A DNA stretch of 64,000 nucleotides from Nakaseomyces glabratus (lineage: Eukaryota > Ascomycota > Saccharomycetes > Saccharomycetales > Saccharomycetaceae). The DNA lies in assembly GCF_010111755.1 (NCBI RefSeq), contig NC_088962.1, positions 496,001 to 560,000 of the forward strand. The letters run 5' to 3'. Position 1 is the stretch's first letter. Each line of letters begins with the position of its first letter. The notes under the pieces were generated by a model, which did not search any database, was not told the DNA's origin, and saw only the letters and a program-made list of their open reading frames with translations. The position numbers were made by a program, and so were the translations under genes. Positions 40,640 through 52,867 of this stretch are shown one piece after another.

Positions 40640-43237
40640 ATGTTGGTGAGCACTTCTGAGGGGCAAAGCGTGGAGCCCAGTGTGGACACAAAGTCTATCC
40701 TAAATGGGAATGTGAAGAAGAGGAGTAAGAGGGTGAAGAAGAAAGTTATACGGACGTGTGCTTTTTGTAGGAGACGGAAGCTTAAGTGTGATAATGCTAG
40801 ACCGATGTGTTCAACCTGTGTGAGCAGGAAGTTCAGTACTTGTATATATGAGGACACTGTGGACACCCGAAAAGTAAAGTTGGAAGAGGTTTTTGATTCT
40901 GTGCCGAATTTGACGCTGTTGAAGAAAGTAGAAGAGTTGGAGAAGGCCTTGCAGGCGGTTGATCCAGATACAGCCGCCAAGATTAGCCATCAGGAAAACA
41001 GCGTGGTGAACCCTGTTGCTGATATATTCTTTTTACAATCCAAGGGATCTGGGAGGAAGATATTGTATGGCCCTACATCGAGCAGAACATATATACGTCT
41101 TCAAAGTCAGGATTTCTTAGATCGATTCAAACAATTGTACGCCAAGGTCAAAGAAGAGCGAAACAAATGGAAGTCCAAGAATAAATTGTCTGTATTAAAG
41201 GAATTAGAAGTCATAGATGGTGAGTTTGAACTTGGTGACACGAGGTCATTATTCACTCAAGCAGTGGCGGCGTTGCCATCATATGAGGCAACCCGCAGAG
41301 CGATTCAACAGTTCTTCGACAATACATTATTTCATGAAATAAGCTCTACGCTGGACTTCAGCAAAGTTATGAACGATTTTTATCAAGAATTTGAACCTGG
41401 TGAATACATTAATGATGGAAAGGAAAGACGGATAGCAGGTGTAAAGGTTTCTCAGAAGAGAAACTTTTATAAGATGGCAGTCATCGTTATGATTGTCTGT
41501 CTCCAGCACTATAATGAAGGAGTTCCTATTGCTATTCAGAGGTTCCACATCGCGCTATCGGGTACTACTACTTCAAAAATTCTATACCTGGAACGTACAC
41601 AGTTCCTTTTACTCAGATATTACTATAGAGAGCTTTACGCCCCTTGCGGTGATGAGATTCATATGCTAAATCTTGTGGATACGTTGTGCACTTCAGCCAC
41701 TAACATAGGTTTGCATTTGAATCATTCTATTTATGAAGGTCAAGAGGCCAGTATCGGCAGTATGAAGGCCATGGAAAACTTGTGGATATGGGTCATTTAC
41801 GCTGATGTTAACACATCCCTGCATGTTGGTAGGCCGCTCTTAATTAACAGAGATTTATTAGACGATAGTTTACCAAGTGTCCTTGACAATGATACTGATA
41901 AGCCTGGGAGTTATTATTGGAAACTAAAGAGGCTGTTGAAGATAGCCAGAAGGCATATCCATGGTATTTATAATAGGAGGGTTATTCCTAATCTGGTGCA
42001 ATACTCTGAAGATATTGCACAATATATTGAGAAGGAGTTTCCAGAGTTGTACAGATACACTACCTATGAAGGTATTGATGCGCAATCTGCCTCTGATTAC
42101 CGTGTGCTGACTTTGGCCATGAATTTATCGATCACCTATTATTCCTTGAGGTTTATTGTGACCAAGGAGAGGTCATTGGAGTTGAAGAATAACATCTTGC
42201 AGCAAAGTTTGATTGGTGTCTCTATGGTAGTCAATTTGACCTTATATTGCTACACGCAGGATCTCCACTACTATCCGGATGCTGTGGGAACATCGAAATA
42301 CATAACACCATACCTGTCCTTTTCGCTTTCAGCTACAAACACGTTGTTCCAGAAGGCCATCACCCTGTTCTGTGCGATGTTGTATTACAAGCTGACGTTA
42401 TTTGAGAGAGGTAAGTTCCTGAAGAAAGAGCTGAAGGACATTGACCAGCATGATCTGACGACGCTGCGAGTGGCGCCGGGACGCAACATCTCCTTGATCA
42501 GCTCGTTCAGAGTGTACTCTGATCTATTTGACAGGTGGCACAACGGCAACGCCAGCAAAGGTATGATGGAAGTCGTTGTGCGGTCGCACACCTTCATCGT
42601 CAGTTTGGCGCTGGAGCGTGTGAACAGGACGTTGCTTGCCAAGATCATCGAGTACCGTACCAAAGCGGAGGATGTGTGGATCCCGCTGGAAGAGATGGAG
42701 AACGGTGTCGCTGCCACGTCTGGCTCGATGGCACCTCCAGCTCAGATACAACATGAACCACAGCAAGTGCAACCACAGCAAGCGCAGCAAACGCAAGTGC
42801 AACCGCACACACATATGGCACATGCACATGAGGGATCGACTAACGGCAGCGGCGCGTCGACGAGAACGCACAGCTCCGGGACCAGCCAGGGGACCAGCCA
42901 GGGAACGAGTGTTGGTATGCAGGGCAACGGGTGTCCGTCGCGTATAATGGACGTCGAGACCCCGCTGTCTATGGTGTCGCCCGTGATCACGAGGGACAAG
43001 AGTGCCAACGGCAGCATCGCCGGCTCAGACATCAGCAGCATGTACGCGGACGAGATACTCAACGTGCCGAACGTTGACATCGCCGCGGACTCGTTCCTGG
43101 ACATGGACAGCACAGAGCCAGAGGACGAAAACTCAAACAAGCTCGCGCAGATGCTAGCAGACGAGTTCTGGACCAACTACAACTCGGGCTTCCCGGACAT
43201 AGTCGACCGCATAGACTACAACACCTTGTTTGAGTGA
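40640..43237 (+). CDS. YRM1: Zn2Cys6 transcription factor, Yrm1 orthologue
   Basis: 865 residues from the ATG at 40640 (S. cerevisiae Yrm1 786); an in-frame GTG 15 bases earlier is ignored. The zinc cluster CAFCRRRKLKCDNARPMC plus CSTC and a final Cys is at about residues 40-70, in a basic stretch. A block YGPTSSRTYI with EERNKWKSKNKLSVLKELE (about 140-190) is shared with Yrr1. A helical regulatory domain follows, then a Gln/His/Thr/Ser-rich linker (about 700-760, with GTSQ repeats). The C-terminal tail ADEFWTNYNSGFPDIV (about 839-854) matches that of Yrr1. In S. cerevisiae, Yrm1 is a Yrr1 paralogue acting on overlapping drug-resistance targets. The last ~800 bases are much more G/C-rich than the first part. 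Confidence 0.88.
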   Translation: MLVSTSEGQSVEPSVDTKSILNGNVKKRSKRVKKKVIRTCAFCRRRKLKCDNARPMCSTCVSRKFSTCIYEDTVDTRKVKLEEVFDSVPNLTLLKKVEELEKALQAVDPDTAAKISHQENSVVNPVADIFFLQSKGSGRKILYGPTSSRTYIRLQSQDFLDRFKQLYAKVKEERNKWKSKNKLSVLKELEVIDGEFELGDTRSLFTQAVAALPSYEATRRAIQQFFDNTLFHEISSTLDFSKVMNDFYQEFEPGEYINDGKERRIAGVKVSQKRNFYKMAVIVMIVCLQHYNEGVPIAIQRFHIALSGTTTSKILYLERTQFLLLRYYYRELYAPCGDEIHMLNLVDTLCTSATNIGLHLNHSIYEGQEASIGSMKAMENLWIWVIYADVNTSLHVGRPLLINRDLLDDSLPSVLDNDTDKPGSYYWKLKRLLKIARRHIHGIYNRRVIPNLVQYSEDIAQYIEKEFPELYRYTTYEGIDAQSASDYRVLTLAMNLSITYYSLRFIVTKERSLELKNNILQQSLIGVSMVVNLTLYCYTQDLHYYPDAVGTSKYITPYLSFSLSATNTLFQKAITLFCAMLYYKLTLFERGKFLKKELKDIDQHDLTTLRVAPGRNISLISSFRVYSDLFDRWHNGNASKGMMEVVVRSHTFIVSLALERVNRTLLAKIIEYRTKAEDVWIPLEEMENGVAATSGSMAPPAQIQHEPQQVQPQQAQQTQVQPHTHMAHAHEGSTNGSGASTRTHSSGTSQGTSQGTSVGMQGNGCPSRIMDVETPLSMVSPVITRDKSANGSIAGSDISSMYADEILNVPNVDIAADSFLDMDSTEPEDENSNKLAQMLADEFWTNYNSGFPDIVDRIDYNTLFE

Positions 43238-43600
43238 GTTTACATGCATACATTTTACGTTTAAAAAGCACAGTTACACTACAGAACCACATACCATGCA
43301 AATTTAATATAATATAACACCAGTATAATATAAGAATAATACTATATATGCCATACTACGCAGAAGCTCACATGCATTAACGTTATTGGATACGTAATTA
43401 CTAAGAAACAGCCGTACAACGGAGATTCCCAAGGGGTTTTTTATAATTTAATTTATTAGTTCGCAGGGGGATTAAGGGGAACCTGGAAAAGGGCGTAAAC
43501 CGTTTTGGAGGAAGAGTATATAAAGGCGGTGGTTTCTGGTGGGGGGGAAGGAATCTGGATGGTACTTGTTTGGGCGGCTAGAGGTCAGCGATATAACTAG
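43238..43600. promoter_or_regulatory. DCS2 promoter with three STREs and a TATA box
   Basis: 363 bases between YRM1 and DCS2. Stress response elements AGGGG lie at 43432-43436, 43465-43469 and 43475-43479, all on the plus strand. A TATATAAA box at 43517-43524 is 77 bases before the ATG. Clustered STREs plus TATA is the classic layout of Msn2/Msn4-induced genes, and S. cerevisiae DCS2 is such a gene. Confidence 0.75.
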
Positions 43601-44767
<1,167 letters not shown>

Positions 44768-45473
44768 ATTGCTAGCATATCGGCCTTGAAGGCATGATAT
44801 GTTTCTTGAACATACACGCCAATAGATTGGGATATTTATTTTATGCCTGATATAAGTGACGTTGCCAAATCCCACCTTATGATATAAATTCGTTTACCCT
44901 TTTTTTTTTTCCTAATTATCTTATTCATTCCATTTTATTTTTCCTATTCCAGCACAACATACTAGTATTCCCACTGCTCGGCATATGGGATGGCTTTTCC
45001 CGAAACATTAGTCTGGTTACTCTTGTTTTCGAAGTCATAATGTTACGAGTGTCACTCACCGTTTTGATAGGTCTGTAATTACCATCTTAAAGACGATCTT
45101 AACCTTATATAATTCACGACCCTTCTACGGATTTTACTCTTTCTCTATTTACAATTTTCCTCCTCTTCTTTAGTCAAGTATATATTAATAGATTCTATTT
45201 CATATACCTCATATATCTGCCGGATGGTTATACTGCATCCGTTATACTACCTACTTGGCAATCATCATTGTTCTCTGAAAATTGTCTCACCCGGAAAGCA
45301 GCTCTTGATAATTTCTCGAAAAAATAAGACAGACACTGCAGGTCATGCTAAAGACAGAGTTAACAGGACTGGTTGAGTCAACTATAGAAGTTTAGCAAAG
45401 CAATTGACTCTATATCATAGTTTTCAGCGCACTTGGTAGTGCAATATATTATAGACAAGGTGGATATACAAGT
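44768..45473. other. Intergenic: DCS2 3' region and MED4 promoter
   Basis: 706 bases. It has a T-run (about 44900-44910) soon after DCS2, then mixed sequence. No open frame, tRNA or recognised site. Long for a tandem gap in front of a small gene. Confidence 0.6.
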
Positions 45474-46268
45474 ATGTCGCTCGTGGCAGAATCGAACAGT
45501 GGCACCATAAGTGAGCAGGAACTGGACAAAGTGCAGCTATATTCTGATCTGTGTTTGTATGAGGAGGCACTGACAAAACTAGTGGATAGTGTTGATAATT
45601 TTAAACCACAGCTGGAAATTGGTAAGCAACTGATAGAAGCCGATAAGAAACTGTACAGCACGCTGGACCTGTTACCTCAATATGATTCTGTGTTCACGAG
45701 GCTAAGGACATTGGACGACGAAATATCAAAGGTCGACCAACAAACCAAAAATATACTATCAATTCTGAATGAGTGTCATGATGATTTAAATGCTTTGCCG
45801 CTATTGGAAGAAGTAGAGTTTGAAAAGAAGATGATTCTAAAGCAGCGCGAAAAGATAAAATCTAACGTACTGTTGGAGTATGCAACGAAGCTGGCCAAAT
45901 TTACGAAAATACCGCCTACATTCGATAAAGGTACAATTGGTCCTAACAATTTTATCTGGCCTGCAGAAGATGCTTTGAGAAAAGGTATGTTGGCCATGGC
46001 TTCATTACATGGCAAGGAACTTACAAAACTACCAGGACAGGAGGATGGTGAAGAAGATGGCAGCACAGCCAATGAGGATAAGAATATTGTGAAAGATGCT
46101 GAGGGTGCTGAGGGTGAAATACGGCAAGATGATAAAAAGGAAGATGATTCATTTGTCTTCGGTGCAAATGCCAATGACGCTGAAGGTGACGAAGATAAGA
46201 ATGCTGGAGAGGATGAAGATGAAGCCATGGACTCTGATTTAGATTTATTTAATCCAGATGAGTTTTAG
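45474..46268 (+). CDS. MED4: Mediator complex subunit 4
   Basis: 264 residues (S. cerevisiae Med4 284). The N-terminal half is helical coiled coil: ELDKVQLYSDLCLYEEALTKLV and LRTLDDEISKVDQQTKNILSIL. The conserved FIWPAEDALRKGMLAMAS motif lies near 162-180. The C-terminal ~75 residues are an acidic tail ending DLDLFNPDEF, like the yeast protein. It is part of the Mediator middle module and contacts Med7, Med9 and Med10. It matches YOR174W and converges with ALE1. Confidence 0.93.
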   Translation: MSLVAESNSGTISEQELDKVQLYSDLCLYEEALTKLVDSVDNFKPQLEIGKQLIEADKKLYSTLDLLPQYDSVFTRLRTLDDEISKVDQQTKNILSILNECHDDLNALPLLEEVEFEKKMILKQREKIKSNVLLEYATKLAKFTKIPPTFDKGTIGPNNFIWPAEDALRKGMLAMASLHGKELTKLPGQEDGEEDGSTANEDKNIVKDAEGAEGEIRQDDKKEDDSFVFGANANDAEGDEDKNAGEDEDEAMDSDLDLFNPDEF

Positions 46269-46469
46269 TTATTCGATTGAACCGTTCATATATGACGTTC
46301 AGATTCCAATGCAGACGGGCGTGGAATGAAATTCGTGGTGTTCATATAGCAATTTACATCAATTATTTACATATATATACTATTTTATCAACTATGCTCT
46401 GTTGTACTTCTTGAGGGCAATCTTTTTATCTCATATATTGATGGTTGTCATTGATGAAACTGTATGCTT

Positions 46470-48338
46470 TTACTTATTTTCCTTTTCTTGGACTAAAGCA
46501 TCAGTGGAATAATCACTGAAACTCATACGTCTTAGTCTTTGACCTGAGTCATCCTTTGCACCTACTAATTCTTCTTTGAACTTTTGGAAGGCTTTTGTTA
46601 AGTTTTCTTCTTCTATTTCAAGACCTTTTTGTTCCCTCCATTCAAAGTAATCCTTTTGGAATTCTTCCCATTCGTGTTTGGCATTAGACCATTGGCCGTC
46701 CTGGATATCGATTGTAGGAATACCCAAAGTGATGGAAGGTTCCTCTGATTTTTGCCTGGTTTCTTCGTAGGCATGCTTTTCTTTCAAGATATCACCCAAA
46801 GTTCCAGAAGAGGCAGCAATCTTCTTTTCGACCTCTTTTTGTTGCTTGGCTTCTACTTGCAGTGGTTGCAATGATTTGCATGCATTTACCACCTTCTTAG
46901 CATAAGGACCTCTAAAGGCAAAGAAGGACAAAGCAACAATAATATGACCGTAAAAGTAGACTGTACTCCATGCTTGCATTGAAGTTTTAAAATCTAAGAT
47001 TATGAATGGGATAACTAGATATCCGAATGACAACTTGATAACATAAAAGCAAATCAAATCATACAGCCATTTTGATGCAGCAGCTGTTTTACCATCTGCT
47101 TGCAGAAAAATTGGTCTGAAATTTCTTCTGTAGAATTTACCACATGTTTGATATAGGGCACCTGTTGCAAAAGTCATATAATAGCCAGGTCTAGTTCCAT
47201 GCCAGAATGCTGATGTTAGGAATGTAAATAAAGTAGAACGGAAACCTGGTTTCTTCCCCTTCTTCGCCACACGTAGATAGATATAGTATTTCAGCCATTT
47301 ATTTGTATTCATATTCCAGGCCTCTAGGCATTCCTTTGTACTTTGAGCAAACTCAACGTGGTATACATCAATATTTTGAACCCTATTCCATTTGATCTTT
47401 TTAGTCTTTGGGTCATAGCCGTTGTATCCTAATCCACAAAGAATGCATGCGCCTTCGGCTATTGTCCAGGCAGCGTAATATTTGAGTCTTTGAATGAAAC
47501 CTAGTAAAGACATGTAATGAATTCTGTATATGAAAGAGCGCTTCATGAATGTTTCTCTGTTTAGTACGTATGAAACTGGGAAATATTTTGGTCCTAAGGT
47601 ACTCAATACAATCCAAAATATACCTTGGATAACTTTCCAGCCTGCCAAAGTACCGTTTTTTGGAATTGTTCTATAGTACTTATTACTTCCTTGTTTTTGG
47701 TCTGGTAAGTCATGAAACATTTCACAATCTAGCCAGCTTTCGAAATCAGCGTATTCAAAACTTGGGCCTGTTAGGATTGTAGAGTAGAAGAACGTGTAAG
47801 CCATAAATCTCAATAGACTGGGGTGTTTTCTGATCGCTTTCGACTTCTGGTAGCTAGACAACTCTTCATAGCTATGGTCCTTTAGATACGTACCATCGTA
47901 ATACGACCATGCGAAAGATGTCAATTTCATAGCTAGAACCATTTGGGCGCTGGTAATGTCAACAGAGTTCTGGCCAGGTGCTTTCTCCACAAAGAATTGT
48001 ATGTAGGAGTGGTTCAATGCTAAGTGACCCATTACAAACACAAACACCAAATGAGGCATCAGACTAGACTTGTAAAACCTAGAAGTCGCATAGGTGAATA
48101 GGGAGCTGATCAGCAGCGTCCTTACTCCACCTATCAAGTTCATGATACCGACCAAGTACAGCATACACATGCTAATGATATACACACACTTCAGGTTTTT
48201 CTTGTCATTAGGCAATCTCTTCAGCACCGCATTCAAAGGGAATGAACCTAGCAGGCACAGCGCGAACCTGATCATAAAGTCATCAACGCCATATGTCTGC
48301 GAAATCCGCAGAATACCAGCATCAATGGGATTATACAT
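46470..48338 (-). CDS. ALE1: MBOAT lysophospholipid acyltransferase Ale1
   Basis: 622 residues from the ATG at 48338 (MYNPIDAG; S. cerevisiae Ale1 619). It is a multi-pass MBOAT protein with the catalytic His in SAFWHGTRPGYY (about 373-384) and the upstream EAWNMNTNKWLK motif. The C-terminal ~120 residues are a charged cytosolic tail. It acylates lysophospholipids (PA, PE, PC) with unsaturated acyl-CoA in the Lands cycle at the ER/MAM. The frame stays open for 22 codons upstream to a GTG, without homology. It matches YOR175C and is divergent from HEM15. Confidence 0.96.
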   Translation of the reverse strand: MYNPIDAGILRISQTYGVDDFMIRFALCLLGSFPLNAVLKRLPNDKKNLKCVYIISMCMLYLVGIMNLIGGVRTLLISSLFTYATSRFYKSSLMPHLVFVFVMGHLALNHSYIQFFVEKAPGQNSVDITSAQMVLAMKLTSFAWSYYDGTYLKDHSYEELSSYQKSKAIRKHPSLLRFMAYTFFYSTILTGPSFEYADFESWLDCEMFHDLPDQKQGSNKYYRTIPKNGTLAGWKVIQGIFWIVLSTLGPKYFPVSYVLNRETFMKRSFIYRIHYMSLLGFIQRLKYYAAWTIAEGACILCGLGYNGYDPKTKKIKWNRVQNIDVYHVEFAQSTKECLEAWNMNTNKWLKYYIYLRVAKKGKKPGFRSTLFTFLTSAFWHGTRPGYYMTFATGALYQTCGKFYRRNFRPIFLQADGKTAAASKWLYDLICFYVIKLSFGYLVIPFIILDFKTSMQAWSTVYFYGHIIVALSFFAFRGPYAKKVVNACKSLQPLQVEAKQQKEVEKKIAASSGTLGDILKEKHAYEETRQKSEEPSITLGIPTIDIQDGQWSNAKHEWEEFQKDYFEWREQKGLEIEEENLTKAFQKFKEELVGAKDDSGQRLRRMSFSDYSTDALVQEKENK

Positions 48339-48749
48339 AGTTGTGATTATCTGATCTTCGGCGCTGGGCTGATTTCCAGTGTCAAAAACAGCTGCTAAAA
48401 TCACATCATTGTGGTCTGGTATTTATAAATGTCTGCCAGGAAAGTCACAGTTGAATTTTCGGGCGTCGCTTTGTTGATCCAATTGGAATCTGTTGAGCTT
48501 ATAGAAATGGGTACCAAAATTATTTGGCAGAGATATATTTAACAAGATATTAGCATCTCACAGGTTTGATTCAGATTACAGTTATATTATATGCATTATT
48601 GATTTTGATTATTACACGCTGAACTTCCCCACTCCATTCTTCTACCGAAGTGCGAAAGATAAGTGACTACAAGGGCAAGACTCTCACAGGGTACTTTCCT
48701 GTCTTGAACTTTGCGCTAATTAAATGACCCGTTGTATTTGTATAAGGAG

Positions 48750-48785
48750 GTTAACGTCATCAGTAGAGTTAACGTCATCGGTATG
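48750..48785. repeat. 18-bp tandem duplication carrying ACGTCA cores
   Basis: GTTAACGTCATCAGTAGA is followed at once by GTTAACGTCATCGGTATG; 12 leading bases are identical and 15 of 18 overall. Each copy contains ACGTCA, the reverse of the TGACGT half-site bound by CRE/ATF-type bZIP proteins. It lies about 260 bases upstream of HEM15. Confidence 0.75.
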
Positions 48786-48957
48786 TCAAGGGCCCTTTTG
48801 CAATAAAATGAACTGGGATGCGAAGTCTAGACGAGACCCTCGTAAATGTCACTCTTAGTAATTAGAGACCTCCTCGAAGTGAAAAATTATTTGACGTATA
48901 AGGCACAGCTGCATTTCTTGGAGCATTTCATGGGGCAAGAAAGAGAAGGATGCAGAG

Positions 48958-50179
<1,222 letters not shown>

Positions 50180-50885
50180 TTGATGACCCGCTAACGAATT
50201 TTTATTCTTTTCATTCGACGCTATTTTATTTTTCAGACTATTTTATTTATTGATAGAGATGAGTATTACAACAGAACTGGTAGATTCTATCCATCTGATA
50301 GAGTTACAATCTAATATTCTGATTTTCTTTCTCAATATTTTAACGTATATATTTATTTATTTCAATAATATTTATTAAAGATGACTAACCCAACTTTATA
50401 AAATGATGATTATAGATCACAGCCTCTCCTTTACCTTTCGATATTCAGGATTATAATTATTTTTTAAATATACAACACCTTCGCAAGACTCTATTATCGG
50501 CATATATCAACTGCCTCATGGTTACCTTAGCGATGGCCTATCATCTTTCTCGCTCGGCTTTTCACCCCCGCAATAATGATAAAGTCCGATAGCTGAAGGA
50601 ATTTTCAGGAACCAAAAATCAACTTGAGTCAGGTACTATAGAAACCGGTACATAAGTCATCCATTATTGTTTCTTTGACACCGACTGTATGCAGTAGAAG
50701 AGGTTTGTAATAGCGATCGTGTTCCATACCTTTTGTTTGGTTCTAAGACTGGCCTTGTTTCATTGCGTCAAAGATACAAATTATTTCAGGTTGCCTAGGA
50801 ATAGCTCATGCACCTGTCATAGGGACTAAGTCTACTTATTGGTTAAAAATATTGAGTGTAATTTAAAAATACATTTGTTATTTAC
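50180..50885. other. Intergenic: HEM15 3' region, CLD1 promoter and synteny breakpoint
   Basis: 706 bases, very AT-rich near HEM15 with repeated CTATTTTATTT (near 50220 and 50237). In S. cerevisiae HEM15 is followed by MPC54 and GAC1, not by CLD1. I see no tRNA or transposon at the junction. Confidence 0.6.
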
Positions 50886-52241
50886 ATGTCGATTTCAAAG
50901 TTTGGGAAAAGATCTTTTAGAAATGTTGCTAGCAAGTTGCTGAGGTTATCCTCATTGGGTGAAAAGAGTTCTGAGGTTGTAGGTAAAGATGGAAGTGCTA
51001 TTATACATGCTACTGCCCCTACTGCAAAGCCACTATATGAGATTGTGAGGGACCTGCCGAGATTATTTCCTCGCTCATTAGCTGAGTCAAAGCGTGATTA
51101 CGCTACCTTTCACAGTAATGTTGACTTAATGCAGTTGGAGTTGCTCCGAACGTTGCCTTTCTTTGAAAGGACAGGTTACAACAAAAGAGCATATTTGAGG
51201 AAAACTGAGATAGATAGTGATGGCAACTATATCAATGAGCTTGTTATTGAACCTGCGAATGTGGACCCGAATAAGAAGAGGAAAAGACTGATTTTTGTAC
51301 ACGGATATGGGGCTGGGCTTGGTTTCTATTTGAAAAATTATGAACACCTACCATTGCTGGATGATTCTTGGTCTATACATGCTATTGATCTGCCCGGTTA
51401 TGGCTTCTCGTCAAGAATGGATTTTCCTTTCCAGTTCCCAAGAGATGATACATCAGTGGTGTGCGACTGGTTTATAAGTAGGCTACGAACTTTGTTTGAG
51501 AAAAGAGGATTTGATAAATCTGATAATATCGTGATGGCTCACTCAATGGGTGCATATCTTATGGCTTTCTATTTGAATAAATACCCAGACTCAGTGAAAA
51601 AGATGGTAATGTGTTCGCCTGCTGGTATCTCACGAAGTCAGTATAGTATTAACAACAATATCACTGAAGATATTTCCTCTGGGAAAGAGGAAATCAAACT
51701 AAAAATAAAGAAGGTGCCTTGGTGGTACACAAAGCTATGGGATCGCAACATTTCACCATTTGTGCTGGTAAGAAAGACAGGAATATTAGGTTCTAAGATT
51801 ACTTCAGGCTGGACCTACAGAAGATTTAAACCGATATTATTGAATAAAGAGAATAATTATGAGCAATTTGAAAAATTGCACAGATATTCATTTGCCATAT
51901 TCAATATGAAGGGCTCGGGGGAGTACCTCCTCAGTTTTGTTCTCGAGTGCGGAGGAGACCCCAGGTCACCTTTGGAGAATAGTTTATTTTCCAGTGATGC
52001 CAATAAATTTGGCATCGATAATGCAGGTATCAAAAACAGCTCTTGTGAATGGGTGTGGGTTTACGGTGCAAATGATTGGATGGATATCCATGGAGCAGAG
52101 AGGGTCACAAAAGATTTCCTTATGAACAATCGCAAGAAAAGTAGAGTGGTGACAATTCCAGAATCGGGACATCACCTCTATTTTGATAACTACCCCATGT
52201 TCAATTCATTGTTGATTGACGAAATGAAATCTTTGCAGTAA
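50886..52241 (+). CDS. CLD1: Mitochondrial cardiolipin-specific deacylase Cld1 (alpha/beta hydrolase)
   Basis: 451 residues (S. cerevisiae Cld1 445). A basic N-terminus (KFGKRSFRNVASKLLRLSS) fits mitochondrial targeting. The hydrolase core has HGYGAG (about 139-144) for the oxyanion hole, the nucleophile elbow AHSMG (about 218-222), a late Asp in GANDWMD (about 395-401) and the ABHD5-type HxxxxD, HHLYFD, near 427-432. The elbow has Ala where most family members have the first Gly. It removes an acyl chain from new cardiolipin before Taz1 remodelling. It starts the YGR110W-YGR116W block. Confidence 0.9.
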   Translation: MSISKFGKRSFRNVASKLLRLSSLGEKSSEVVGKDGSAIIHATAPTAKPLYEIVRDLPRLFPRSLAESKRDYATFHSNVDLMQLELLRTLPFFERTGYNKRAYLRKTEIDSDGNYINELVIEPANVDPNKKRKRLIFVHGYGAGLGFYLKNYEHLPLLDDSWSIHAIDLPGYGFSSRMDFPFQFPRDDTSVVCDWFISRLRTLFEKRGFDKSDNIVMAHSMGAYLMAFYLNKYPDSVKKMVMCSPAGISRSQYSINNNITEDISSGKEEIKLKIKKVPWWYTKLWDRNISPFVLVRKTGILGSKITSGWTYRRFKPILLNKENNYEQFEKLHRYSFAIFNMKGSGEYLLSFVLECGGDPRSPLENSLFSSDANKFGIDNAGIKNSSCEWVWVYGANDWMDIHGAERVTKDFLMNNRKKSRVVTIPESGHHLYFDNYPMFNSLLIDEMKSLQ

Positions 52242-52867
52242 GCAATATTCTCATTGCAACGCATTGGATTTGTACGTTGTTTCTTTTTTTTTTTTTAAAG
52301 GACTATATCCTCTAAACCCCATTTTTCTCCTGCGGTATGCTATACATATTAAGTTAATATTCATAAAAGTTATAATATATTCATGTTTTGTTAATGAAGT
52401 GCAATTATTCCAAGGGGATTACGTATTTAAGTGTGGGGGGTCAGAGGTTCTACCACTCTTAGAATTACCTGGAGGGCCTCCCAAAAGGATTGCATTGTTT
52501 GCAACTTTTTTCATTTTGACACATATCACTGCGATGAGCTTGTGAAAAATTCTAGTTTTGCTTCAATGATCCTATCGTTGAATAAAAATAATTCCATAGG
52601 AATTCACCATAAATTTTAAGCTTGGATACTTTATTCCAACACCTTCGAAATCTAATGAAGGGATAGCTTGTCCTCCGATGCACACAAGCTATTTTCTTTC
52701 TTTTTTATTCGAGCTCATTATTACTCACACATGCTATATAAAAGGTAGCTAGTTCATGGCCATTCATCATTGTGCTAATATATATCCATTGTTGTAGTTT
52801 AAAGTAATCATCATTCTCGTGAATCAACCTGCACTGGTATTCCATTGATTTATTGTACGCTTAAGTT
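52242..52867. other. Intergenic: CLD1 3' region and promoter of the YGR111W homologue
   Basis: 626 bases. A 13-T run at 52284-52296 follows CLD1. TATATAAA at 52735-52742 lies 126 bases before the next ATG and is a plausible TATA box. A short frame (about 52264-52545) has no ATG start or homology. No RNA gene recognised. Confidence 0.6.

Noticed and set aside
52430..52490. tRNA-like stretch with GGAGGGCCTCC
   Set aside because: No A box or GGTTCGANTCC B box, and the cloverleaf cannot be drawn.
52264..52545. Small open frame after CLD1
   Set aside because: No ATG start, begins in a T-run, hydrophobic low-complexity product, no homology recognised.
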